7,058 bases of DNA from RBG-13-66-14 sp964436465 (lineage in GTDB: Bacteria > RBG-13-66-14), in NCBI GenBank assembly GCA_964436465.1, contig CAYTCV010000094.1, positions 1-7,058 on the forward strand, read 5' to 3'. Shown piece by piece: positions 1-4,627 of the stretch. A program made the position numbers and the translations under genes. The notes under the pieces were generated by a model that worked only from the letters and a program-made list of their open reading frames with translations, ran no database searches and was not told the origin of the DNA. Each line of letters starts with the position of its first letter. Position 1 is the first letter of the stretch.

Positions 1-30
1 CCCCGATAGGGGAGAGAATTACTTCCCCTC

Positions 31-59
31 TTGCGCGGGGGGATTTTTTTCGCTATCTT
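31..59 (+). promoter_or_regulatory. Putative sigma-70-type promoter for the 91-327 gene
   Basis: A TTGCGC box at 31-36 is separated by 17 bases from TATCTT at 54-59. The -10 box fits the TANNNT pattern seen at the other promoters in this window. The predicted transcript would start near 66, giving a leader of about 25 bases. The -35 match is only TTG, so this call rests mainly on spacing and on the similarity of the -10 box to the others. A 6-bp inverted repeat (8-13 with 24-29) ends one base before the -35 box. Confidence 0.4.
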
Positions 60-90
60 ATGCGTGAAGGGGTTTCGTGGGAGGGCGGAA

Positions 91-327
91 ATGGAAACCT
101 ACTACCACGTCGAGGTGCGGATGAAGGACGGGGAGGTCGTCCGGGCCACGGCGCTCGGGCGCTTCGCCGCCTGGGTCTGCCCCTACTGCCGGCACCAGAT
201 GCTGGCGGAGCTGGACTTCGACCCCGGCGCCCGGCCCACCTGGGTCACGCACTGCTGCGAGAAGACCTACCTCCTTCACGGCGACAGCGGCCGGCCGGAG
301 CGAATCGGCTACATCGAGGAGCAGTAG
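91..327 (+). CDS. Small cysteine-rich (putative zinc-binding) protein, 78 aa
   Basis: The function is unknown. I chose the ATG at 91 because GGGAGG (79-84) lies six bases upstream. A longer in-frame reading from TTG at 31 would begin inside the putative promoter. The protein has a charged beta-like N-terminus (residues 4-20), then CPYC at residues 30-33 and a Cys-Cys pair at 55-56, separated by 21 residues. This resembles a short zinc-ribbon or rubredoxin-like metal site, although adjacent cysteines in the second half are atypical. There is no signal peptide or membrane segment, so it is probably cytoplasmic. It resembles the 1991-2224 product in length, in the placement of the first cysteine (residue 30) and in the pattern after the second cysteine pair. 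Metal binding is inferred. The reading frame is well supported by its ribosome binding site and by codon use typical of the window. Confidence 0.7.
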   Translation: METYYHVEVRMKDGEVVRATALGRFAAWVCPYCRHQMLAELDFDPGARPTWVTHCCEKTYLLHGDSGRPERIGYIEEQ

Positions 328-378
328 GGGCGCGTACAGGCCGGCCCCGCGGGATTACCGCCTGATTCGCAATTCGTC

Positions 379-457
379 CGTAGGGGCGGGTGTCCACACC
401 CGCCCGTTTATAAGCCCCTAACCCCGTCGGCAAGCCGCTCCCACGGGGAGAGGGGGA
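379..457 (+). repeat. Composite palindromic intergenic repeat, copy 1
   Basis: The unit has two hairpins. The first is a perfect inverted repeat, GGGCGGGTGT (384-393) with ACACCCGCCC (396-405) around a 2-base centre, preceded by CGTAGG and followed by GTTTATAAG. The second is centred on CTCCCACGGGGAG (438-450) and continues as a G-run to 456. The second copy at 4525-4603 has the same order and the same net spacing. The 19 bases at 438-456 are identical to 4584-4602. The GTTTAT tail after the first stem could make it a terminator for the 91-327 gene. The rest of the 328-512 gap shows only a GGCCGGCC palindrome (339-346) and the promoter at its right end. Confidence 0.75.
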
Positions 458-483
458 CAGCGGGGAAGCGGATGTGGTATCCT
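454..483 (+). promoter_or_regulatory. Putative extended -10 promoter for the beta-barrel operon
   Basis: GGGACA (454-459) matches four of six bases of the -35 consensus. It is followed by an 18-base spacer and TATCCT (478-483), with the extended -10 TG at 475-476. The first three bases of the -35 box are the terminal G-run of the composite repeat, so the repeat edge contributes to the promoter. The predicted start of transcription near 490 leaves a leader of about 22 bases before the TTG start codon. Because the GTG at 474 lies inside this promoter, it is unlikely to be the translation start. Confidence 0.5.
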
Positions 484-512
484 TTTATCGGACACCCAAC
501 CGAGGAGGCCCG

Positions 513-1121
513 TTGAAGCGAATCGTCGTGCTACTTTTCCTTTTGGCGCTGGCCGCCGGGGCGCTGAACGTGGGCGTGACCCTCTCGGTAAAGGGCCTGT
601 ACGCCCTGGACTCGCCCTACGCCTTCGACGCCTTCTGGGACGAGGAAATCGACGCCGGTCTGCATTACGGCATCGGCTTCACCGTCGACCTGCACCTCGG
701 CGGCGGACTCGCCCTGGGCCCCTGCGTCGACGGGACGTTCTTCACCGACCGCGTCTCCCTGGACGACCCCTACTCGGACTACGACGCCGACTACACCTAC
801 GACTGGACCGAGCTTTTCTTCGGGCTGGGCGCGCGCTACCACTTCATCACCGGCGGCAGCTACCGGCCCTGGGTCCGCATCGCCGGCGGCTACGTCTACA
901 CCGGCCTCACCGCCGCCGAGAGGGGCGTGGGGACGACGGACTCCTCGGGGGGGAACTACGGTTTCGAGGCCGGGCTGGGCCTCGACCTGTACATGTCCGA
1001 CTACTTCAGCGTGGGCGTCAGTTGCGAGTACCGCCTGACCGGCGTGGGGGTGGATTCGGAGGTGCTGGCCGGCAGCACGTCGGTGCTGGGGGCCGGGGTG
1101 AACCTGGGCTTTTTGTTCTGA
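513..1121 (+). CDS. Outer-membrane beta-barrel protein (porin-like), 202 aa
   Basis: This is a predicted secreted outer-membrane barrel of unknown substrate. The TTG at 513 is taken as start because AGGAGG (503-508) sits just upstream and it gives a clean signal peptide: a KR n-region, a Leu/Ala-rich core to about residue 16, and an AAGA-like cleavage site near 17. The frame also opens at GTG 474, but that codon overlaps the promoter. The mature part alternates aromatic and small residues, with Gly- and Tyr-rich amphipathic strands and acidic loops (DDPYSDYDADY near 84-94). It ends in GFLF, and the C-terminal Phe is typical of barrels recognised by the BAM machinery. The size and pattern resemble the small 8-strand OmpA/OmpW-like barrels (OMP_b-brl type). 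The downstream gene is a paralog, sharing GARxxF, GGxxRPW and FSVG segments. The gene is probably co-transcribed with it, 11 bases apart. Confidence 0.8.
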   Translation: MKRIVVLLFLLALAAGALNVGVTLSVKGLYALDSPYAFDAFWDEEIDAGLHYGIGFTVDLHLGGGLALGPCVDGTFFTDRVSLDDPYSDYDADYTYDWTELFFGLGARYHFITGGSYRPWVRIAGGYVYTGLTAAERGVGTTDSSGGNYGFEAGLGLDLYMSDYFSVGVSCEYRLTGVGVDSEVLAGSTSVLGAGVNLGFLF

Positions 1122-1132
1122 AAGGGGGGGCC

Positions 1133-1882
1133 ATGCGCAGAGCGGCGATTCTCCTGGCCGTCGTGATTCTGGCGTCCCAGGCGGCGGCGGTGGGCCTCGG
1201 CTTTACCGTCTCCCCGCGGCTGCTCTTCCCGCTNNNNNNNNNNNNNNNNNNNNNNNNNNNNNNNNNNNNNNNNNNNNNNNNNNNNNNNNNNNNNNNNNNN
1301 NNNNNNNNNNNNNNNNNNNNNNNNNNNNNNNNNTCCCCGCGGCTGCTCTTCCCGCTCCACGACCCGTACCAGGAGGATGCTGCCATCGAGCGGGGCGTCA
1401 TGCTGGGTTTCGGCTTCAGCTTCGATATATCCCTCTTTCCCGGTCTCACCGCGGGGCCGTATTTCGGCGGCCTGTTCAACACCGATACCCAGAATTTGGG
1501 TGGCTCTGCCGAGGGGAAGGCCATCTGGACCGACCTCATCATGGGGGCACGGCTGCGGTTCTCCATCCCCACGGGCGGCGCCTGGAGACCATGGATATTC
1601 GTCGCCCCGGGCTACGGATTTTTAAGCCTGACGGCCAAGACCGAGAGTCCCTGGGGCACCTTCGAGACAGATTACGACAACACCGGCGGCTTCGGCCTGG
1701 ACGCCGGAATAGGCGTGGACTACCTGATATCCAGCGTCTTCTCCGTCGGTTTCGGGCTCGATTTCCACCTCAACACCGCGGACAAGGTGAAGCAGGAAAT
1801 CGAGGGCGAGACCTACGAGTATAATCTGGAGGAATCGCCGGTGGGGTTCGGCTTCGGCTTCAACGCCGGAATCGACCTGTGA
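1133..1882 (+). CDS. Outer-membrane beta-barrel protein, paralog of the 513-1121 product, interrupted by an assembly gap
   Basis: The ATG at 1133 follows an AGGGGGGG ribosome binding site and lies 11 bases after the stop of its paralog. The product starts with a signal peptide (MRR, hydrophobic core, AAA near residue 19) and continues as Gly/aromatic-rich barrel strands. Shared landmarks with the upstream protein are GAR..F, TGG..RPW, GLD/GVD and FSVG. The frame contains 100 Ns. As written it has 249 codons. Removing the Ns and one copy of the duplicated 23 bases deletes exactly 41 codons, keeps the frame, and yields 208 residues, close to the 202 of the paralog. The joined segment then aligns with the paralog with only about three residues unaccounted for. 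The C-terminus is Leu rather than Phe. The role is a structural or transport barrel of unknown substrate. Confidence 0.8.
   Translation: MRRAAILLAVVILASQAAAVGLGFTVSPRLLFPXXXXXXXXXXXXXXXXXXXXXXXXXXXXXXXXXXSPRLLFPLHDPYQEDAAIERGVMLGFGFSFDISLFPGLTAGPYFGGLFNTDTQNLGGSAEGKAIWTDLIMGARLRFSIPTGGAWRPWIFVAPGYGFLSLTAKTESPWGTFETDYDNTGGFGLDAGIGVDYLISSVFSVGFGLDFHLNTADKVKQEIEGETYEYNLEESPVGFGFGFNAGIDL
1234..1333. other. Assembly gap of exactly 100 Ns, probably spurious
   Basis: The run is exactly 100 Ns, the usual placeholder for a gap of unknown size. The 23 bases before it (1211-1233) and the 23 bases after it (1334-1356) are identical and abut the gap on both sides. This is what two contigs with overlapping ends look like when a scaffolder fails to merge them. 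The real distance is probably negative (an overlap), with no missing sequence. Confidence 0.85.
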
Positions 1883-1910
1883 CCCGCCGCCGCCCGAGGA
1901 ATCGGCCGAT

Positions 1911-1936
1911 GCGCCCTTGAAACGGGGCGCCTTTTT
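1911..1936 (+). terminator. Intrinsic terminator of the beta-barrel operon
   Basis: The arms GCGCCC (1911-1916) and GGGCGC (1925-1930) form a perfect 6-bp GC stem with an 8-base loop. A C and five Ts (1932-1936) follow. It lies 28 bases after the stop of the second barrel gene. The loop carries the -35 box of the next promoter. Confidence 0.75.
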
Positions 1937-1946
1937 ATGGTAATCT
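1917..1946 (+). promoter_or_regulatory. Putative extended -10 promoter embedded in the preceding terminator
   Basis: TTGAAA (1917-1922) matches five of six bases of the -35 consensus. It is 18 bases from TAATCT (1941-1946), which is preceded by TG at 1938-1939. This is the best-scoring promoter by eye in the window. The -35 box is the loop of the upstream intrinsic terminator, and the terminator's T-tract lies in the promoter spacer. Transcription would start near 1953, about 38 bases before the start codon of the 1991-2224 gene. Confidence 0.6.
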
Positions 1947-1990
1947 GGGGCCGGGACCGGCTAAGGCGTTGAAATAGAAAAGGATGCGGT

Positions 1991-2224
1991 ATGCCCTCCT
2001 TCGACGATGTCCCCATCAAAAAGGGCGACGAGGTGGTGGCCCACGCCATGGGAATGGGAGCGCGGGTCGTCTTCCGCTGCGCCAACGGCAACTGTTACGC
2101 CCAGCTCCTGTTCAACGCCGCCGAGGTGCAGGACGGCGTCGGGACATGCCAGGCCTGCGGTGTGCAGTACCGTCTGATTCTGTCCCCGGACAACGCGCAT
2201 ATCGTCGGCCTGGAGATGCTGTAA
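1991..2224 (+). CDS. Small four-cysteine zinc-ribbon protein, 77 aa
   Basis: The function is unknown. The ATG at 1991 is chosen with AGGA (1981-1984) six bases upstream. The ATG at 1984 is in another frame, the one that later encodes the nitroreductase, and has no spaced ribosome binding site. Cysteines at residues 30, 35, 53 and 56 form C-X4-C and C-X2-C knuckles about 17 residues apart, the usual arrangement of a zinc ribbon. Between them is a short hydrophobic strand (QLLF), and after the second knuckle a strand VQYRLIL. No signal peptide or membrane segment is present. It is flanked by its own promoter and terminator, so it is probably monocistronic. It may be a remote paralog of the 91-327 product. 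Zinc binding is inferred from the four cysteines. A role in nucleic-acid or protein binding is possible but not shown. Confidence 0.75.
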   Translation: MPSFDDVPIKKGDEVVAHAMGMGARVVFRCANGNCYAQLLFNAAEVQDGVGTCQACGVQYRLILSPDNAHIVGLEML

Positions 2225-2245
2225 GGTTCACCCGCACTCGACATG

Positions 2246-2274
2246 GGGCCGTTATCGCGGCCCTTTGCATTTTC
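2246..2274 (+). terminator. Intrinsic terminator of the zinc-ribbon gene
   Basis: The arms GGGCCG (2246-2251) and CGGCCC (2258-2263) form a 6-bp GC stem with loop TTATCG. It is followed by TTTGCATTTTC, a broken T-tract. It starts 21 bases after the stop codon at 2222-2224. The T-tract overlaps the -35 box of the next promoter. Confidence 0.65.
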
Positions 2275-2293
2275 AATCCCGTTGACCTACACT
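2265..2293 (+). promoter_or_regulatory. Putative promoter for the nitroreductase gene
   Basis: TTGCAT (2265-2270) lies 17 bases from TACACT (2288-2293). The -10 box fits the TANNNT pattern of the other promoters but lacks the extended TG. The -35 box is only a half match and overlaps the tail of the upstream terminator. The predicted leader is about 26 bases. Confidence 0.4.
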
Positions 2294-2325
2294 GGGCCCG
2301 GAAACCGCCGCCGCACAGGAGCGAG

Positions 2326-2937
2326 ATGACGGAGCCCGGTCTGACACCCGTCGAGCGCCCGGCGCCCACGGACCACCCCGTCCACCGGCTCATCTCCTCC
2401 CGCTGGAGCCCCCGGGCGCTGGACCCCGACCGCCCCGTGGAGCGGGAGAAGCTGGAGAGCATCCTCGAGGCCGCCCGCTGGGCGCCCTCCTGCTTCAACG
2501 ACCAGCCCTGGAATTTTATCGTCTTCACCGCCGAGAATCCCGAGGCGCTCGCTAGTGCGCGCGAATGCCTGTCCGAGGGCAACGACTGGGCGCGGGAGGC
2601 ACCGGTTCTCATCTTCTCCGTCGCCCGGAAAAATTTCACCTACAACGGCAAGCCCAACCGCTTCGCGGAGCACGACCAGGGAATGGCCTCGGTCCTGGCC
2701 GCGCTGGAGGCGACGGACCTGGGCCTGGTATTCCACCAGATGGCCGGTTTCTCGCGGAAAAAGCTCATCGAATACTTCGGCGTCCCCGAGGACCACGAGG
2801 TCCTGGCGGCCATAGCGGTGGGCTATCCGGGAAAAATCGCCGACCTGCCCCCCGACAAACGGGAGTCCGAGACCGCCCCCCGGGAGCGCAAACCCCAAAC
2901 CGCCTTCGTCCACTACCACGGCTGGCAGTCCCGATAA
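2326..2937 (+). CDS. Nitroreductase-family FMN-dependent oxidoreductase, 203 aa
   Basis: This is a predicted cytoplasmic flavoprotein that uses NAD(P)H to reduce nitro groups, quinones or similar acceptors. The physiological substrate is not deducible. ATG 2326 follows AGGAG (2317-2321). Family hallmarks are visible. RWSPRALDPDRPV at residues 26-38 is the N-terminal Arg/Ser motif that contacts FMN phosphate. EAARWAPSCFNDQPWNFIV at 48-66 is the signature block with the conserved Asn and QPW. A central helix with DQGMASVLAALEATDLGLVFHQMAGF (117-142) is the dimer-interface region. GYPG at 166-169 is the C-terminal FMN-contact loop. The length is normal for the compact members of the family. It is preceded by its own putative promoter, and the next gene also appears to have its own promoter, so it may be transcribed alone. 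The family assignment is confident, the specific reaction is not. Confidence 0.88.
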   Translation: MTEPGLTPVERPAPTDHPVHRLISSRWSPRALDPDRPVEREKLESILEAARWAPSCFNDQPWNFIVFTAENPEALASARECLSEGNDWAREAPVLIFSVARKNFTYNGKPNRFAEHDQGMASVLAALEATDLGLVFHQMAGFSRKKLIEYFGVPEDHEVLAAIAVGYPGKIADLPPDKRESETAPRERKPQTAFVHYHGWQSR

Positions 2938-2940
2938 AAG

Positions 2941-2970
2941 ATGACAGTTCCGGGTTGCGTGTGCTAACTT
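2941..2970 (+). promoter_or_regulatory. Putative extended -10 promoter for the three-gene operon
   Basis: ATGACA (2941-2946) matches five of six bases of the -35 consensus. It is 18 bases from TAACTT (2965-2970), with the extended TG at 2962-2963. The layout is the same as at 454-483 and 1917-1946. Transcription would start near 2977, only about 17 bases before the ATG at 2994. Confidence 0.55.
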
Positions 2971-2993
2971 TACCGGCGCCGAAGAGGAGTGCC

Positions 2994-3452
2994 ATGGCCG
3001 ATATCCAACTCCAGGTGCAGCTTCCACGCCCCCCCGCCGACGTCTGGAAGGCCCTGTTCAACCCGGCCGCCCGGCGCATCTGGTGGGCGTACGGCATCCA
3101 GCTCCTGCCGGAGACAGGCTCCCCCTTCTTCGAGTACTGGCGCGACGGCGACGGTCACGAGCGCGTCAGCCGGGGGAAGGTCCTGTCCGCCAAGAAGAAC
3201 CGGCTCCTGCGCCTGAGCTGGCAGGACGACGACTGGCCCGCGGCCACGCAGGTGGAGTTCAAGCTGGCCTCCAAGCGAAGCACGACGAACCTGACCCTGC
3301 TTCACTCCGGCTTCGAGGCCCTGGGGCCCAAGCTTCAGTACAACGTGGAGGAGTACACCAACGGCTGGGAGGCGCTCCTGGAGGACCTGCGAACCTACCT
3401 CGAGGGGCCGGCCGAGGAGCTGGCCGAGACGCCGGAGAAAGACGAACCATAG
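2994..3452 (+). CDS. AHSA1/SRPBCC-domain protein, 152 aa
   Basis: This is a predicted cytoplasmic START-like (SRPBCC) fold protein of the AHSA1 type (activator of Hsp90 ATPase homolog 1-like). Bacterial members are mostly uncharacterised and are thought to bind small hydrophobic ligands. ATG 2994 follows GAGGAG (2984-2989). The N-terminus has the typical beta strand plus the P-ADVWKALFNP helix (residues 12-24). Central strands alternate (FFEYWRDGDG, GKVLSAKKNRLLRLSW at 61-76, TQVEFKLASK at 85-94, TTNLTLLHSGF at 97-107). The C-terminal long helix carries the typical NGWEALLEDLRTYLEG (123-138). A charged tail (139-152) follows. It is the first gene of a likely operon, with the small helical gene starting 16 bases after its stop. 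The specific ligand or partner is unknown. Confidence 0.8.
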   Translation: MADIQLQVQLPRPPADVWKALFNPAARRIWWAYGIQLLPETGSPFFEYWRDGDGHERVSRGKVLSAKKNRLLRLSWQDDDWPAATQVEFKLASKRSTTNLTLLHSGFEALGPKLQYNVEEYTNGWEALLEDLRTYLEGPAEELAETPEKDEP

Positions 3453-3468
3453 ACGCGAGGGACGCAAC

Positions 3469-3711
3469 ATGGACGAGAAAAAGTTCCGGGCCGTGCTGGA
3501 GGAAATCGCCGCCGAGATGGGCCGCGGCTCCCGCGTGGCCAAGGACAAGCTCGACGAGTGGGCGCTCAAGGTGAAGGACGCCTGGCCCGAGGTGGAAAAC
3601 AGCTTCGAGCGGTTCGGCCGGTCATTCTCCGCCAGCATCGGGGCCTTCGCCAAGGCCTTCCACGACGCCTACCACGGGGAGGACGAGGATGGCGCGGAAG
3701 ACAAGGAATAA
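3469..3711 (+). CDS. Small helical acidic-tailed protein of unknown function, 80 aa
   Basis: I do not recognise a family. The ATG at 3469 has GAGG (3457-3460) eight bases upstream. The composition predicts almost continuous helix: residues 2-38 are highly charged and amphipathic (heptad-like KKFRAVLEEIAAEM, KDKLDEWALKVKDAW). Residues 44-68 form an aromatic, Ala-rich amphipathic helix (FERFGRSFSASIGAFAKAF). The last ten residues (71-80) are nearly all Asp, Glu or Lys. There is no signal peptide or clear transmembrane segment. The gene sits between the AHSA1-like gene and the lipoprotein gene. Its 3' end overlaps the lipoprotein start by 23 bases, which suggests translational coupling. A small peripheral or adaptor protein is one guess, unsupported by any motif. 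Confidence 0.7.
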   Translation: MDEKKFRAVLEEIAAEMGRGSRVAKDKLDEWALKVKDAWPEVENSFERFGRSFSASIGAFAKAFHDAYHGEDEDGAEDKE

Positions 3712-4396
3712 CGAAGACCGCCCGGCGAGAGGGGTCGCGATGGCGGCCGCCTTCGCCCTGGCGTTCCTGCTGTTCTCGGGCTGCGCCTCGCCGACCGGCG
3801 TGGAGGGTGAATCCATGTGGTGGCCCCAGGCCGTCGGCTGGAGCTGGCTCTACGTAGTGACCGACCAGGGGGACCTCGAGTTCGACGTGAAAATCGAGGA
3901 CACCGCCGAGTACGGCGACCGGGAGTGCTTCGTCAACGAGTTCGGCGACTACGACGCGCACGACGGCATGCTCGTCGCGGTGCACCCCGTCTCGGACGAG
4001 GCCTTCGAGATTTGGGACCAGAAGTTCTGGGGGCAGGTGGGCGGCTTCTGGGTCGAGACGGAGCTGCGCTACACCGACCCGCTCACCGCATACGTTTCGG
4101 GGACGCTGGACGACCCCGTCACCGATGACGCCGAGGGCGCCGTTTACGTGAACGGAATCCCCGTCGGCCAAGACTTCACCGCCACGCTGACCTCGGAAAC
4201 CCTGGAGACCGGCGCCGAGATGGAGGTCCAGGGCGAAAATTATACCGACATGCGGCGGGTGGAGTTCACGCTGGAGAGCGACGTTCAGGACCCGGCCACC
4301 TCGCACGGCTACTTCGAGCGGGGCGTGGGGCTGGTCCGGAGTGAGGGCCTGTGGGGCTACGGCGTGCTGGAACTCGTGAGCTACGAAACGCCGTAA
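3689..4396 (+). CDS. Predicted lipoprotein, 235 aa
   Basis: This is a predicted envelope lipoprotein. The ATG at 3689 has GAGG (3679-3682) upstream and overlaps the previous gene by 23 bases. An in-frame ATG at 3740, with GAGAGGGG upstream, is a possible alternative but would remove the positively charged n-region (MARKTRNNEDRPAR). The signal peptide ends in a lipobox-like LLFSGC with the lipidated Cys at residue 32, so the mature protein would be membrane-anchored. The mature region begins with WWPQAVGWSWLY (44-55), resembling the [YF]P-x-x-x-G-x-x-W-x-Y opening common in secreted proteins of uncultured bacteria. It ends with YFERGVGLVRSEG and LELVSY (208-232), which also fits that type. In between are acidic beta-rich strands with no catalytic motif. 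The product lacks a membrane span other than the signal. It is the last gene of the operon, closed by the terminator at 4420. The function is unknown. Confidence 0.8.
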   Translation: MARKTRNNEDRPARGVAMAAAFALAFLLFSGCASPTGVEGESMWWPQAVGWSWLYVVTDQGDLEFDVKIEDTAEYGDRECFVNEFGDYDAHDGMLVAVHPVSDEAFEIWDQKFWGQVGGFWVETELRYTDPLTAYVSGTLDDPVTDDAEGAVYVNGIPVGQDFTATLTSETLETGAEMEVQGENYTDMRRVEFTLESDVQDPATSHGYFERGVGLVRSEGLWGYGVLELVSYETP

Positions 4397-4419
4397 TCCG
4401 TGTCCGCTCCATGACGAAC

Positions 4420-4448
4420 GGGCGGGGATTGAATACCCCGCCCTTTAT
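4420..4448 (+). terminator. Strong intrinsic terminator after the lipoprotein gene
   Basis: GGGCGGGG (4420-4427) and CCCCGCCC (4436-4443) form a perfect 8-bp GC stem with loop ATTGAATA, followed by TTTAT. It lies 23 bases after the stop codon of the lipoprotein gene and ends the operon that begins at 2994. Confidence 0.85.
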
Positions 4449-4476
4449 CGACCGGCAACCATCTCGTGATGCCTCA

Positions 4477-4499
4477 GGGGTGGGTGTCCACACCCGCCC
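4477..4499 (+). repeat. Palindromic repeat copy (10-bp arms), G-U variant
   Basis: GGGTGGGTGT (4478-4487) pairs with ACACCCGCCC (4490-4499) around CC. One pair is T-G (4481 with 4496), so the RNA hairpin is maintained. It differs from the 384-405 palindrome by this single base. Confidence 0.75.
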
Positions 4500-4524
4500 G
4501 CTCCTCACCACCTGGCTGCGATGA

Positions 4525-4603
4525 CGTGGGGGCCGACTTTTAAGTCGGCCCGTTTTATAAGGTAGCCCTCACCCCCATCCCCTCTCCCACGGGGAGAGGG
4601 GGG
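4525..4603 (+). repeat. Composite palindromic intergenic repeat, copy 2
   Basis: The first hairpin is GGGCCGACTT (4530-4539) with AAGTCGGCCC (4542-4551), centre TT, followed by GTTTTATAAG. The second is CCCCTCTCCC (4579-4588) with GGGAGAGGGG (4592-4601), loop ACG, a perfect 10-bp stem. The order and net spacing match 379-457. The first stem differs at paired positions while remaining perfectly palindromic. The first hairpin plus its T-rich tail could also act as a terminator. Confidence 0.75.
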
Positions 4604-4627
4604 CCGAGGGGTGCCTTTCTTACGTAG

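Noticed and set aside
8..29. Intrinsic terminator of an upstream gene
   Set aside because: The arms AGGGGA and TCCCCT pair over 6 bp with a 10-base loop, but no T-tract follows and no upstream gene is visible, so I did not annotate it as a terminator.
31..90. N-terminal extension of the first small protein from TTG at 31
   Set aside because: It would begin inside the putative promoter and has no spaced ribosome binding site. The ATG at 91 has GGGAGG six bases upstream.
379..457. Operator for a transcription regulator
   Set aside because: The dyad symmetry could bind a dimeric protein. However, several copies away from promoters, including in the convergent gap, make a dispersed repeat the better explanation.
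474..512. GTG start at 474 for the first barrel protein
   Set aside because: The codon lies within the extended -10 promoter. It would place 13 charged or polar residues before a signal peptide that starts cleanly at TTG 513 after AGGAGG.
1211..1356. True 23-base direct repeat in the barrel gene, such as a duplication or phase-variation tract
   Set aside because: The two copies end exactly at the N boundaries, which is expected for a contig overlap and improbable for a biological repeat.
1001..1572. Minus-strand open frames across the N gap
   Set aside because: They exist only because Ns contain no stops. They lie antisense to the barrel gene and have no recognisable protein content.
1984..2325. 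Long N-terminal extension of the nitroreductase frame back to 1984
   Set aside because: It is out of frame with the zinc-ribbon gene it overlaps, reads as Arg/Pro-rich shadow sequence, and crosses a terminator and a promoter. The family homology begins just after ATG 2326.
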